Assembly: GCF_029625335.1 (NCBI RefSeq)
Contig: NZ_CP121111.1
Span: 744,001 to 808,000 of the forward strand
Length of the DNA: 64,000 bases
Origin: Flavobacterium nitratireducens
GTDB lineage: Bacteria; Bacteroidota; Bacteroidia; Flavobacteriales; Flavobacteriaceae
Reading direction: 5' to 3'
The notes below the pieces were generated by a model, which saw only the letters and a program-made list of their open reading frames with translations, was not told the DNA's origin and did not search any database. Positions 46,744-54,995 of the stretch are shown here, piece by piece. The translations under genes were made by a program, and so were the position numbers. Position 1 is the stretch's first letter. Every line of letters starts with the position of its first letter.

Positions 46744-47478
46744 ATGACTAAAAAACAGGAACTCTTGAATTTAATTACTAACGAGTTTAATGATTTCAAA
46801 AAACTCAATTATGGACACAATATTGTTCCAAATTCTGTTCCTATTGTTTGGTTTGGGAACGCAGAAGAATATTTAAAATCGGAATTGAAAATCATAACCG
46901 TCTCCCTCAATCCTTCTGACATAGAATTTAAAATAAACAAAACTTCCAAACCCACAACCAATCTTAGATTTCCAGATTACAATGGTTCGATAGAAAGTCT
47001 ATATATAGCTTACAATAATTATTTTCTAAAAAATCCTTACAACTCTTGGTTTAAAGCAAGTTTTGGTGCTGTCTTAACAAGTTTTGACGCTTCCCATTAC
47101 CACAATGCCCTTAATACTGCATTGCACACGGACATTGGCTGTTCATACGCTACAAGTCCAACTTGGACAGGATTAACAAATTCGGACAAAAATGTATTAG
47201 AACATATTGGAGCAAAATCTTGGCATAGTTTGGTAGAAATTTTAGAGCCTGACGTAATTCTGTATTCAGCCTCAAATAATTTTGAGAATAAAATTTCATT
47301 CCCTCAAGTTGGTAATTGGACATCTATAAATGTGAACTCAAAAAGCCCCTTATTAAAAGGAACATTCAAAATTTCTCAAAATAAAAATTCAGCTGTCTTG
47401 TTTCAAGTGCAAGGAAGAAAACCTTTTCTTCAAACAAGCAAGGAAGAAAAACTAAAGTTTAAAGACCACATAAAATGA
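46744..47478 (+). CDS. Uracil-DNA glycosylase-like fold protein, unknown function
   Basis: This 244-residue protein shows the start of a UDG-type fold: NSVPIVWFGNAEEYLKSELKIITVSLNPSD near residues 33-60 (compare GxNPS of single-strand-selective glycosylases), and ALHTDIGCSYATSPTWTGL near 135 resembling the DNA-interaction loop. I recognise the family shape, not a named member. It could remove or bind modified bases. It overlaps the next gene by 4 bp (ATGA), so the two are an operon, and it directly follows an attC-like element, suggesting a defence cassette gene. Confidence 0.5.
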   Translation: MTKKQELLNLITNEFNDFKKLNYGHNIVPNSVPIVWFGNAEEYLKSELKIITVSLNPSDIEFKINKTSKPTTNLRFPDYNGSIESLYIAYNNYFLKNPYNSWFKASFGAVLTSFDASHYHNALNTALHTDIGCSYATSPTWTGLTNSDKNVLEHIGAKSWHSLVEILEPDVILYSASNNFENKISFPQVGNWTSINVNSKSPLLKGTFKISQNKNSAVLFQVQGRKPFLQTSKEEKLKFKDHIK

Positions 47479-47879
47479 AAATTCAACTTAATCACCCTGG
47501 ACATCAAAAGCCTTTTAGGTTAGGACACGGATATTGTCAAATCGGAAATCAAATTATTCGTAAATGGAGTAATGATGTTGTTCATTTTAGAAAGTTTATT
47601 CAAAATAATGGTCATTATGTAATTGATTTAGAAGATTTGCAACCCTCACAAGCCGACTTATTTTTTTGGGGAGAATGGGAAGGGAATTCATACTTTGATG
47701 AATTTCCAAATGCTGATTATCGTATTTTACCAAATGGGCTTCACAAACTATTTCATTCAACTAAAATTAGAGGTTTACAAAATACTGACCCTTACATTTA
47801 CGGAGAGAATTTTAAGTATTGCGTTTGCAAACAATGTGCAAACATCCAACTAAAAAACATAATAAAACTTCATTTTTAA
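47475..47879 (+). CDS. Partner of the glycosylase-like gene; probably truncated at its 3' end
   Basis: This 134-residue protein begins MKIQLNHPGHQKPFRLGHGYC and has conserved-looking blocks DVVHFRKFIQNNGHYV, ADLFFWGEWEGNSYFDEFP and PNGLHKLFHSTKIRG LQNTDPYIYGENFKYCVCKQ. I recall longer homologues (about 200 residues or more) continuing after the CVCKQ block with a serine- or glycine-rich segment, while here it ends in ANIQLKNIIKLHF, so it looks truncated. It shares an operon with the glycosylase-like gene. Function unknown. Confidence 0.4.
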   Translation: MKIQLNHPGHQKPFRLGHGYCQIGNQIIRKWSNDVVHFRKFIQNNGHYVIDLEDLQPSQADLFFWGEWEGNSYFDEFPNADYRILPNGLHKLFHSTKIRGLQNTDPYIYGENFKYCVCKQCANIQLKNIIKLHF

Positions 47880-47920
47880 TGAGAAATACCTTGTTAAAAA
47901 TAAAATAACTAAAAACAAAA

Positions 47921-47946
47921 AAGCCTCTACATTGCTGTAAAGGCTT
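47921..47946 (-). terminator. Terminator hairpin of a former tRNA gene
   Basis: AAGCCTCTACA and TGTAAAGGCTT form a stem with one mismatch; on the reverse strand it is followed by a T-rich run. It lies 4 bp from the tRNA 3' fragment and is probably host sequence downstream of the tRNA gene. Confidence 0.55.
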
Positions 47947-47950
47947 CTTG

Positions 47951-47966
47951 TGATCGCAGAAGGATT
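47951..47966 (-). other. Probable attachment-site remnant: 3' end of a tRNA gene
   Basis: Read on the reverse strand, AATCCTTCTGCGATCA resembles the T-arm 3' strand and acceptor end of a tRNA (AATCC followed by the acceptor stem), without the rest of the gene. It sits exactly at the boundary between the terminator hairpin and the prophage's repressor region. This is what integration into a tRNA 3' end leaves behind, and the complete tRNA would be expected at the other end of the prophage, outside the window. Confidence 0.45.
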
Positions 47967-48006
47967 ACTTCAACAACGCTAAAGGCGCACTATTATTGAT
48001 TTCTTA

Positions 48007-48348
48007 CTATTCTTCGGGGCTTTTTCGTGCCAATTCAGCACGTATTTTCGAAATTTTATATTCAATTAATTCCAACTCTTTTACTATTTCTTCATTATCC
48101 ATTCCGTATGAAGTTGTTGGTTCTTGAACCAAACTATGATTTAATTCCTCGTTTTCAGAAAAAATGTACTGTAGGTTAATTTCTGGAAATTCCTTTACCA
48201 ATTTAATTATAAAATCAGGTGTAAAATTATCTGAACCCTTTAAATAGCGACTCAACATTGGAGCGCTAACCCCCAGTTTTTCAGACACTTCATTTTGCTT
48301 CAAACCCTTTGATTTAAAGAAAGCACGCATTTTTTCGTAATATTCCAT
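48007..48348 (-). CDS. XRE-family phage repressor (CI/Cro-like)
   Basis: This 113-residue protein starts with a helix-turn-helix (FFKSKGLKQNEVSEKLGVSA PMLSRYLKGSD pattern, about residues 9-40) and ends in a coiled-coil-like helix (EEIVKELELIEYKISKIRAELARKS) that may mediate dimerization. It is transcribed away from the early genes and its promoter region contains the palindromic operators described below. The lack of a peptidase domain suggests it is not self-cleaving, so induction would need an antirepressor or another signal. Confidence 0.85.
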   Translation of the reverse strand: MEYYEKMRAFFKSKGLKQNEVSEKLGVSAPMLSRYLKGSDNFTPDFIIKLVKEFPEINLQYIFSENEELNHSLVQEPTTSYGMDNEEIVKELELIEYKISKIRAELARKSPEE

Positions 48349-48365
48349 AGTTTAGAATCGTTATA

Positions 48366-48418
48366 AATTATTACTAATAGTAAATTTTTATACATAAAAA
48401 TTTACTTTGAGTAAATTT
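48366..48418. promoter_or_regulatory. Phage operators O1 and O2 between repressor and early genes
   Basis: O2 (48398-48418) is a perfect palindrome: AAATTTACT, spacer TTG, AGTAAATTT. O1 (48366-48387) has a TTACT-AAT-AGTAA core with one perfect half, AGTAAATTT. The same palindrome recurs three times before the late operon at 56.5 kb. Confidence 0.8.
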
Positions 48419-48424
48419 ATTTAT

Positions 48425-48432
48425 TAGTTTTG
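48425..48432 (+). promoter_or_regulatory. -7 element of the phage early promoter
   Basis: TAGTTTTG matches TAnnTTTG and lies just downstream of operator O2; the first TTG upstream (48407-48409) is inside O2. Repressor bound at O2 would cover the -33 region. Confidence 0.6.
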
Positions 48433-48451
48433 GGGCATAAATAGTAACTCT

Positions 48452-48715
48452 ATGGCAAATATAGGAATAAATAGTAACGAAAAAGATGTGCAAATGCATA
48501 TCGAAATAGCACGAAAAATAATAGATGAGTATCTACCCAGTACATATGTAGAAAAAGTCTTAGAGAAGTTACCTAAAGGACACCGCTATTCAAAGAAGGT
48601 AATTAGAAATGTTCGTGCCAATTTAAACAATCGCTTGGATGTTCTTAATGCGCTAGTCGAAGTAGCCAAAGAAAATCAGGCGCAAATTGAAAAACTTAAA
48701 ATCTTAACCACTTAA
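48452..48715 (+). CDS. Small phage early protein, unknown function
   Basis: This 87-residue protein is alpha-helical with IARKIIDEYLPSTYVEKVLEKLPKGHRYSKKVIRNVR, followed by a heptad-like C-terminal helix (DVLNALVEVAKENQAQIEKLKIL). It may be a DNA-binding or antirepressor-type early protein; there is no clear motif. It is the first gene after the early promoter, 12 bp ahead of the next gene. Confidence 0.65.
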   Translation: MANIGINSNEKDVQMHIEIARKIIDEYLPSTYVEKVLEKLPKGHRYSKKVIRNVRANLNNRLDVLNALVEVAKENQAQIEKLKILTT

Positions 48716-48726
48716 ATCACAATCCC

Positions 48727-49305
48727 ATGACACAATTAACAACAACTTCTAACACTATCTTCCCGGGTATGATGGATTCGGCTACTGAATTTTTTATATC
48801 AAACGATGAAGTAAAAATTATTCAAAATTCCAAAGTATTACCGTTTTGCGAAATTTCATTAGCAACGATGCAAATTATTGAAGAAGCTATCAATAATGAT
48901 AAGGCTGCTAAACTGGAATTATTTGATATGCACCCTACTTCTAAAATGAAACGCATCGAACAATTTGCCAAATGTCGTTTTGGTGGATTGGACTTTCAAG
49001 GCGATATTAAAGATGGTGTACTACAGGACGGAGAATATTGGGAATGTCCGCTACATGGCCAATGCAAAAGTGAAGGAATTCTTTGCAAGTTGCCAACATT
49101 CAATGGAGAAAGATTAGAAAAACAAGAAGTAAAACTACTTCAACTTACAGCTACTAACATGACAAATGAAGTAATTGCGGAGGAATTAGGTATGGCTTTA
49201 GGTACGTTCCACAAACTAAAAAAAATACTATACGATAAACTTGGCATACAAACCAAGCAGGAAGGAGCTCGGATTTCCTTCTTCCTGAACCTCATTCGGA
49301 TTTAA
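48727..49305 (+). CDS. Phage protein with C-terminal LuxR/GerE-type helix-turn-helix
   Basis: This 192-residue protein has a central cysteine cluster (FAKCRFGGLD, YWECPLHGQC, GILCKL) that may bind zinc, and a C-terminal HTH of the LuxR/GerE type: LTATNMTNEVIAEELGMALGTFHKLKKIL YDKLGI at about 137-172. It probably regulates phage genes. The fourth cysteine group plus the HTH is typical of Bacteroidota phage regulators. It is followed by a double hairpin terminator. Confidence 0.7.
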   Translation: MTQLTTTSNTIFPGMMDSATEFFISNDEVKIIQNSKVLPFCEISLATMQIIEEAINNDKAAKLELFDMHPTSKMKRIEQFAKCRFGGLDFQGDIKDGVLQDGEYWECPLHGQCKSEGILCKLPTFNGERLEKQEVKLLQLTATNMTNEVIAEELGMALGTFHKLKKILYDKLGIQTKQEGARISFFLNLIRI

Positions 49306-49330
49306 GACCGAATATACGTTCTTACCAGTT

Positions 49331-49384
49331 TGTGTGTGCGCTTACACACAAAAAAAACCACTCTGTTGTGGAGTGGTTTTTTCT
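49331..49384 (+). terminator. Double hairpin terminator after the HTH gene
   Basis: GTGTGTGCGCTTACACAC (49331-49348) is a first hairpin. AACCACTC (49356-49363) and GAGTGGTT (49371-49378) make a second with a seven-base loop followed by a T run. Confidence 0.8.
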
Positions 49385-49405
49385 TCTAACCTAAAATTCA
49401 AAGCC

Positions 49406-49771
49406 ATGATAGACGATATACAATCAAAAATAGACTTATGCCAGGAACAAATAGAAAATCTGGAAAAATCAGGACATTTTACTGATAAGGAAATTGAAGA
49501 GCAATCGACACCTATTAAATCAAAGTTAGCCCTTTTAAAAACGATAAAGCAGCTCCGTATTTTATCAGATGTTGCAAAAACTGCAGCTAATATAATTAAT
49601 GAATTTCTTGAAGCTGCTGAAAAAGAAGAAATTCCACCTCATACCCGGTTCGGGATGAGTTTAGAATCTTATCAGGAAGGTAAAAAACTACATGAACAAT
49701 TATTTGAACCGCTCTTTATTATTCCGGTAAACAACCCAGAAATACTAACCCCAAAATCACAGGAGGCATAA
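49406..49771 (+). CDS. Phage coiled-coil protein, unknown function
   Basis: From ATG 49406 the protein has 121 residues, MIDDIQSKIDLCQEQIENLE onwards, almost wholly alpha-helical with a heptad pattern and a polar C-terminus (RFGMSLESYQEGKKLHEQLF). The earlier ATG at 49334 reads through the terminator hairpins and is not used. It ends 3 bp before the primase gene and may be its helper or loader. No family recognised. Confidence 0.65.
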   Translation: MIDDIQSKIDLCQEQIENLEKSGHFTDKEIEEQSTPIKSKLALLKTIKQLRILSDVAKTAANIINEFLEAAEKEEIPPHTRFGMSLESYQEGKKLHEQLFEPLFIIPVNNPEILTPKSQEA

Positions 49772-49774
49772 CCT

Positions 49775-52672
49775 ATGAGCTACGTAAAAGACACAGACAT
49801 CTTTGATGCAACCAACGGAGGATTGGAAATTATCAAAGCCTATTATCCAAATGCAGAAGATGTAATTACCAAAAGAACCCGCCAGTTCAAAATAAGAGGT
49901 AATGAAAAAACTGCCTCGGCATCTTTAAAACAATTGCAAAATGGAATTTGGGTAGTGACTGATTTTGGAGGTGATCAAGTGCCTCGAAATGCCATTATGA
50001 TTTGTCAGGTAGAAGAAAACATTTCCTATGGTGAAGCCTGTGCTTTACTGGGCGCAAGATACAATGTGAAAGGGGCAGAAATGCAAGTGTATAAGCCTAT
50101 CATTGAAAAACGTTCTTTAGCTCCAGACGAAACGCCTAAATCCTATTATTTCACTTATAATGAAACTATTTCTAAGGAGGAATTGGCTTTGATTGGTCCA
50201 CGTGTCAATGAACAACATTGTGCTGATTTTAAATTGCGTTCCTGCAAATCATTTGCTTATTGCAAAGAGAATGAAACTATTGTTACTACCGCTACCGAGG
50301 ACTACCCTATTCTTGTTTTTGACTTTGGTACTTGGCAAAAAATCTACCAACCGAATTCTTTCGAGAAACAATACCGTTTTCGCTATGCCGGTGAGAAGCC
50401 TAAAAAACATTGTTTCGGGATGGATTTAATTGAAAAAGAATACAAGCGATTAAAAGATAAAGCCGATGAAGAATACGAATATTCAGTAACTGAAGAAACA
50501 GAAGATGAAGAAAAAGCAGACAAGAAAAAGAAAGATTATAAAGTGGATGCTGCTTTTATTATTAGTGGCGGTTCTGATGGTATTAACTTACGGTCGTTCG
50601 GTAAGTTTCCAATTTGGTTCAACTCTGAAAGTGAGCATTTGGATTGGTCCGAGTATAAGGAATTAAAGAAAATGGTTAAGGACATTTACTATGTGGCCGA
50701 CCTTGACAATACAGGAATCAAACAAGCCATTGAAATGGGTTTAAAGTTTCTGGATATCAAATTGCTTTTCTTACCTGAGAAACTAAAAAAATACACAGAT
50801 AAGCGAGGTAATCCTTGTAAAGACTTCAAGGATTATGTGGAGAAATTTTACAGAGCTGACAACGCAAACACCTTCATCAATGGTTTGGATAAAATCATTG
50901 CTAATGCCTTGCCTTTGCAGTTCTGGACGGAGTGGTTCAAAGCCGGTAAAACAACCTACAACTTATCCAATACACGTTTGTATCAATTCCTTTCACTGAT
51001 GGGCTTTGGGAGGTACGAAAGTAAAGATACTAAGGAAGGTTTTGTTTACATCAAAAAGGAAGGTTCAATTGTTAAGGAATTGAAACCGTATGAGATTGAA
51101 AATTATGTGCATACCTTTTTGGAAGAAAGACAAATGCACCCTGATTTACGTGATTTTATCTACAACTCACCAAAAATGAATGATCGTTCTTTATCAAAAT
51201 TACCTTTGGTAGAAATTGATTTTACCGATGCCGATAAAAACACGCAGTACTTATTTTTCCCTAGAAAGGTTTGGAAAATTACGGCAAATGAAATTCAGGA
51301 ATTCAAGCAAGGAGAAGTCAATAAATACGTTTGGCAGGATAAAATCATAGATTTTGCAGTAAAGAAAGAAGATTCGCAATTCAAAATATCTACTGATACC
51401 GAAGGTAACATGGATATCGAGGTTTTAAAAAAAGACAATCCTTATTTCAATTTCCTGATTAATGCTTCACGCGTGCACTGGCGTAAAGAATTGGAAGAAT
51501 CATTTGAAAACCGCCCACAAGCCGAAGCCGATGCCTATTTCAAAGACAATCAATTCAACATTGCAGGAGAAAAATTAAGTGAGGACGAAATCTACGAACA
51601 AAAACTGCATCTGATTAATAAAATCTATTGCATTGGCTATCTGCTCCATCGTTATAAAGACGAAAGTAAACCATGGTGTGTATTTGCAATGGATAACAAA
51701 ATTTCCGAAACAGGAGAATCTCACGGAGGTTCGGGTAAGTCATTAGGATTAGGAAGTTTGGATAACATCCTCAAAAGAAGATTTTATATCAAAGGGCGTG
51801 ATGCCAATGTTACTAAAAATGATTTCATCTACCATGGTGTAACTGAGGATACCGATTTTATCCTGATTGATGATGCTAATCAGTACTTGGATTTTGCTTT
51901 TTTCTATTCGGAGATTACAGGTTCCTTAAAAGTAAATCCTAAAAATGGTCAGCCTTATGAGATTCCTTTCAAGGATTCTCCAAAATTCCTGATTACGTCC
52001 AACTTCACCATTCGTGATGATGGACCATCTACAGCAAGGCGTTTATTGTTTACCAGTTTCTCTGATTATTATCATGAGAACAAAGACAATGAGTATCGAG
52101 AATCAAGAAACATTTCGAGTGATTTTGGAGGACGCAACCTCTTTACAGGATTTACGGAAGCCGAATGGAATGCTTACTATAATTTTTGTGCGCAATGTAT
52201 CCAGTTCTATTTATCACATCCCGACAAAATAAACCCGCCAATGGACAATGTAACTAAAAGAAGTTTACGTGCCGAAATGGGTGATGCTTTTGAAGGTTGG
52301 GCGGATGCCTTTTTCGCCACAAAAAACATCATAAAAGCAACACTAGACAGTGATGAACAGGAAGATGGGTTTAAATATTTGGACAACTATTTTTCTAAAG
52401 AAGCTGCTTTTGAAGATTTCAGTAAAGCTTCAAGACAGGGGAAATGGTCTTCTAATAAATTTAAAAAAGCCCTAAAAGCCTATTGCCAATTGCATGGGTT
52501 CATATTTAACCCAAAAGATTTACAAAATGCACCGGGTAGAATAGTTCAAAAAATTGACGGAAAAACACAAGAAGCCATATTCATAAGAACCGTAGAACAA
52601 CAGGAAGTTGTTGTAACTGATAATGTAACAGAATACTCTAGCGAAGAGGAAATATTTGGAAAAGAAAAATAA
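49775..52672 (+). CDS. Phage primase-helicase (Toprim-like and P-loop domains)
   Basis: This 965-residue protein has an N-terminal part, a Toprim-like stretch (SGGSDGINLRSFGKFP IWFNS then DIYYVADLDNTGIKQAIEMG, about residues 264-325), and a C-terminal ATPase with Walker A ESHGGSGKSLGLG near 649-661, Walker B DFILIDDA near 693, and TSNFTIRDDGPSTARRLLFT with likely arginine fingers near 740-760. This is the layout of fused primase-SF3/D5-type helicases of mobile elements. It would prime and unwind the phage replication fork. Residues 235-255 are a charged low-complexity linker (TEETEDEEKADKKKKDY). Confidence 0.85.
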   Translation: MSYVKDTDIFDATNGGLEIIKAYYPNAEDVITKRTRQFKIRGNEKTASASLKQLQNGIWVVTDFGGDQVPRNAIMICQVEENISYGEACALLGARYNVKGAEMQVYKPIIEKRSLAPDETPKSYYFTYNETISKEELALIGPRVNEQHCADFKLRSCKSFAYCKENETIVTTATEDYPILVFDFGTWQKIYQPNSFEKQYRFRYAGEKPKKHCFGMDLIEKEYKRLKDKADEEYEYSVTEETEDEEKADKKKKDYKVDAAFIISGGSDGINLRSFGKFPIWFNSESEHLDWSEYKELKKMVKDIYYVADLDNTGIKQAIEMGLKFLDIKLLFLPEKLKKYTDKRGNPCKDFKDYVEKFYRADNANTFINGLDKIIANALPLQFWTEWFKAGKTTYNLSNTRLYQFLSLMGFGRYESKDTKEGFVYIKKEGSIVKELKPYEIENYVHTFLEERQMHPDLRDFIYNSPKMNDRSLSKLPLVEIDFTDADKNTQYLFFPRKVWKITANEIQEFKQGEVNKYVWQDKIIDFAVKKEDSQFKISTDTEGNMDIEVLKKDNPYFNFLINASRVHWRKELEESFENRPQAEADAYFKDNQFNIAGEKLSEDEIYEQKLHLINKIYCIGYLLHRYKDESKPWCVFAMDNKISETGESHGGSGKSLGLGSLDNILKRRFYIKGRDANVTKNDFIYHGVTEDTDFILIDDANQYLDFAFFYSEITGSLKVNPKNGQPYEIPFKDSPKFLITSNFTIRDDGPSTARRLLFTSFSDYYHENKDNEYRESRNISSDFGGRNLFTGFTEAEWNAYYNFCAQCIQFYLSHPDKINPPMDNVTKRSLRAEMGDAFEGWADAFFATKNIIKATLDSDEQEDGFKYLDNYFSKEAAFEDFSKASRQGKWSSNKFKKALKAYCQLHGFIFNPKDLQNAPGRIVQKIDGKTQEAIFIRTVEQQEVVVTDNVTEYSSEEEIFGKEK

Positions 52673-52691
52673 TCAACTAAATAAATAAGCC

Positions 52692-52994
52692 ATGACAACA
52701 AACATCATTGAATTTTGGAAAACAGGAGAAAATCCAATTACCTGTTATGTAAGTAAACCCATGAAGGATATTGTAGAAATACCACTTCATAAACAGCCAT
52801 CTTTTAAGAAAAAGCTTCACAATCTACAGCCGGTAATTATCGAAGATGATAAAGGCGAAAAAGTAGAAATTGAATCGGTTGTAGCTACAGCACCGATTTT
52901 AAAAATATCAAAAGCAAAGCTTTACGATATTTTAAATGGCAGAGGAAAAAACGATACAGGATACATAGTATATAAATCACAAATAAATCAATAA
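52692..52994 (+). CDS. Small phage protein, unknown function
   Basis: This 100-residue protein (IIEFWKTGENPITCYVSKP to NDTGYIVYKSQINQ) has alternating basic and hydrophobic strands, and no recognised domain. It starts 20 bp after the primase gene and ends 1 bp before the DUF3127 gene, so it belongs to the replication operon. Confidence 0.6.
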   Translation: MTTNIIEFWKTGENPITCYVSKPMKDIVEIPLHKQPSFKKKLHNLQPVIIEDDKGEKVEIESVVATAPILKISKAKLYDILNGRGKNDTGYIVYKSQINQ

Positions 52995-52995
52995 A

Positions 52996-53271
52996 ATGGA
53001 AATTACAGGAGAAATCGTAAGAGTATTAGAAACAGAAGTTCGTGGAGAAAATCAGTTTAAAACAAGAGCTGTCCACGTAAAAACAATTGAGGAATATCCT
53101 CAAACAGTAGAGCTTCAGTTCACACAAGGCAATGTAAGCCTTCTAGACAACAGAACAGCAGGAGAAAATGTAAAAATCACTTACAACCTGAAAGGACGTG
53201 AATACATAAAAGAAGGAAAAGCTCTTGTATTCAACACGCTTCAAGCATGGAAAATAGAAAAACTAGCCTGA
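52996..53271 (+). CDS. DUF3127 family protein (OB-fold, single-strand DNA-binding-like)
   Basis: This 91-residue protein begins MEITGEIVRVLETEVRGENQFKTRAVHVKT and continues VELQFTQGNVSLLD, VKITYNLKGRE, a beta pattern like that of DUF3127 proteins, which are common in Bacteroidota phages and predicted to fold like OB-type single-stranded DNA-binding proteins. It follows the primase, consistent with a replication role. Its stop overlaps the next gene's start as TGATG. Confidence 0.75.
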   Translation: MEITGEIVRVLETEVRGENQFKTRAVHVKTIEEYPQTVELQFTQGNVSLLDNRTAGENVKITYNLKGREYIKEGKALVFNTLQAWKIEKLA

Positions 53272-53453
53272 TGTACAGCTGCTACGAAATCAAAATAATT
53301 TTTGCCCGCTGTGTTACTCTCTACGAGGTGGTTCTAGCTTGTGATGCTTTTGAAATGCTTATCAATGACAAAGCTATTACTGCCGAACAGGAACGATTTG
53401 CAAGAAGAGAATCCATAGTGCGAGCAAGGCAAATAAAAAGTGTCAACCGATGA
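53271..53453 (+). CDS. Small phage protein, unknown function
   Basis: From ATG 53271 the protein has 60 residues, MYSCYEIKIIFARCVTLYEV to RARQIKSVNR, with a helical basic C-terminus. The start is fixed by the TGATG overlap with the DUF3127 stop; an ATG 24 bp earlier is out of place. It overlaps the next start by 4 bp (ATGA), so the three genes are coupled. Confidence 0.6.
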   Translation: MYSCYEIKIIFARCVTLYEVVLACDAFEMLINDKAITAEQERFARRESIVRARQIKSVNR

Positions 53454-53941
53454 AACTACTTGAAGTACGTACAGCACTACGAACCGCCTCCAAAACAGAT
53501 TTGTTTGGGGGCGATGTTCACAACATGAGAGCCAAACAATGGGTAAAAGAAAACGTGACAGTCTTTTACTTGGATTGGGAAACCAATCAGCTCTCGGGAC
53601 CTCATTTATTGAGAGAGGAAAACGATTTTTTTCAACTCTATCAACGAATGACTTTTAGCAAAGTGGGTGTAATTATCCCGATGCCAAATGTAGTAAGTAA
53701 TGAGTTCCTGTTTGATATGGTGCTGCGCGAAGCTTCAATAGATGATCTTAAAGACACTCCCCGACACATAAAATTGAATAGAATTTATTATGTCTATGCT
53801 GCTCAAAAACTCACAGGGCCATTTTATACCGATAAAAGCACTACGAGTTTGTTTCTCGAAAATCTAGTTGCCAAAAAACAAATTTTCGTTCCTAACGAAA
53901 GGCAACATTTTAAATTAAAAGAATATCAAAAAACTGCTTAA
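53450..53941 (+). CDS. Phage protein, unknown function
   Basis: This 163-residue protein (MKLLEVRTALRTASKTDLFGGDV onwards) has mixed alpha/beta pattern with IIPMPNVVSNEFLFDMVLREAS and KLNRIYYVYAAQKLTGPFY. No motif points to a function. It is coupled to the preceding small gene by an ATGA overlap. Confidence 0.6.
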   Translation: MKLLEVRTALRTASKTDLFGGDVHNMRAKQWVKENVTVFYLDWETNQLSGPHLLREENDFFQLYQRMTFSKVGVIIPMPNVVSNEFLFDMVLREASIDDLKDTPRHIKLNRIYYVYAAQKLTGPFYTDKSTTSLFLENLVAKKQIFVPNERQHFKLKEYQKTA

Positions 53942-53959
53942 TCACTTAAATCAAGTACC

Positions 53960-54130
53960 ATGACAAAAAAACAAAAATATTACTATCCAGATAGATACAC
54001 TTATATCATGGATAAATACGATATGCTAGCATCTAGAATTGTATGGTTTATTGTAGGCTTCCTATCCGCTTTAATTTTCATAGCATTTATATTCTTCGAG
54101 CAAATTAATAACCTTTTAGATTTTATCTGA
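53960..54130 (+). CDS. 56-residue single-span membrane protein
   Basis: The frame ATG 53960 to TGA 54130 encodes MTKKQKYYYPDRYTYIMDK then IVWFIVGFLSALIFIAFIFF, a single membrane helix near residues 28-47. Its stop overlaps the next gene's start as TGATG. Small phage membrane proteins like this can act in superinfection exclusion or lysis timing; function unknown. Confidence 0.6.
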   Translation: MTKKQKYYYPDRYTYIMDKYDMLASRIVWFIVGFLSALIFIAFIFFEQINNLLDFI

Positions 54131-54387
54131 TGGAAAACGAAATACAAGATTTAATGGAACGTTGTAAAGAAATTTACAGCGAAACCCGAGGGGCTTACTT
54201 TATTATCAATTGTAATGACGAAGGATGGAAACTTCAGATTAACAGCACAGGACTTTTGTTCAAAGGAGAATTAAAGGAAGTTTTGGGAAAATATATTACA
54301 GAAGTTACCTCTGAACGGCAACAAAGACAAAATCCAAAAAACAAACATGATCCTAAAAAAATTTCAGTACTAACGAGTGACGGCTAG
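54130..54387 (+). CDS. Phage protein whose 3' end appears interrupted by a cassette insertion
   Basis: The 85-residue frame (MENEIQDLMERCKEIYSET to KISVLTSDG) runs into attC-like element E3, and its last residues TSDG are encoded by the element. A short in-frame tail without a start, HWPIAEKIKREYQDLIP then KPKKSDYPF, appears at 55701-55781, right after the second cassette gene and before a terminator. I infer that it was originally the C-terminus of this gene. Confidence 0.55.
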   Translation: MENEIQDLMERCKEIYSETRGAYFIINCNDEGWKLQINSTGLLFKGELKEVLGKYITEVTSERQQRQNPKNKHDPKKISVLTSDG

Positions 54388-54505
54388 GCGTCCGTTGCGG
54401 ACTTAGGAAACGAATAGTTTCCGTTACCGAGAAACGCCAAAGGAAAAATAAATATTAATGAACCGCAGATTTAGCAATGGCGCTTAGCCGCGGTTATAGG
54501 CTGGC
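54376..54505. repeat. attC-like structured element E3
   Basis: Nested hairpins: GTCCGttgCGGAC (54390-54402), GGAAACgaataGTTTCC (54406-54422), enclosed by GGCGT/ACGCC arms (54387-54391 and 54434-54438). Then AACCGC (54461-54466) pairs with GCGGTT (54490-54495), followed by core GTTATAGGC. The 3' portion aligns with elements E4 and E5. Confidence 0.65.
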
Positions 54506-54552
54506 GAAATTATATAGGCTTGGGCGGCCTTTGTAAAACCCACTTAATTATC

Positions 54553-54945
54553 ATGGCAAAAGAGAGCAGCAAACAAAAATTAGCAAACTTTATCCAAAGT
54601 TTACAACAATCTGTAAAGGACGCACAATCGCTTTATGACGATGCAGATTTAAAAGACTGGGCGGTTGATCATTCTTTAGATCTTCAAGAAAAAATCAAAG
54701 ATGTCAAGAAGAAATTGAAAGACAAGTTTAGTATTGATTATGATTCTACAGATGCAAAGAAAAAAGTAATCAAAGAAGGTAGTGAAGTGGAAGTTTTAGT
54801 AAATCACATGGACGGAATGTATGGTTCTACCGCAATTATTAAAAGCTATTCATTGCCCGCAAATATTTCTGATATTACTATGAAAGACGGTATGAAAATG
54901 AATAGCCACAAATGGCTAACAAACGATGAAGTGAAATTAAAATAG
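54553..54945 (+). CDS. Cassette gene A, unknown function
   Basis: From ATG 54553 the protein has 130 residues, an acidic/basic helical N-terminal half (KLANFIQSLQQSVKDAQSLY, KIKDVKKKLKDKF) and a short C-terminal beta-like domain (SEVEVLVNHMDGMYGSTAIIKSYSLP). The upstream in-frame ATG at 54520 falls within element E3 and is unlikely to be used. It is unlike its phage neighbours and is probably part of the inserted cassette. Confidence 0.6.
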   Translation: MAKESSKQKLANFIQSLQQSVKDAQSLYDDADLKDWAVDHSLDLQEKIKDVKKKLKDKFSIDYDSTDAKKKVIKEGSEVEVLVNHMDGMYGSTAIIKSYSLPANISDITMKDGMKMNSHKWLTNDEVKLK

Positions 54946-54995
54946 GAAAATCCAAACGCCTGTAAATTTTGGAACAATTTTTAAATTTAAACATT

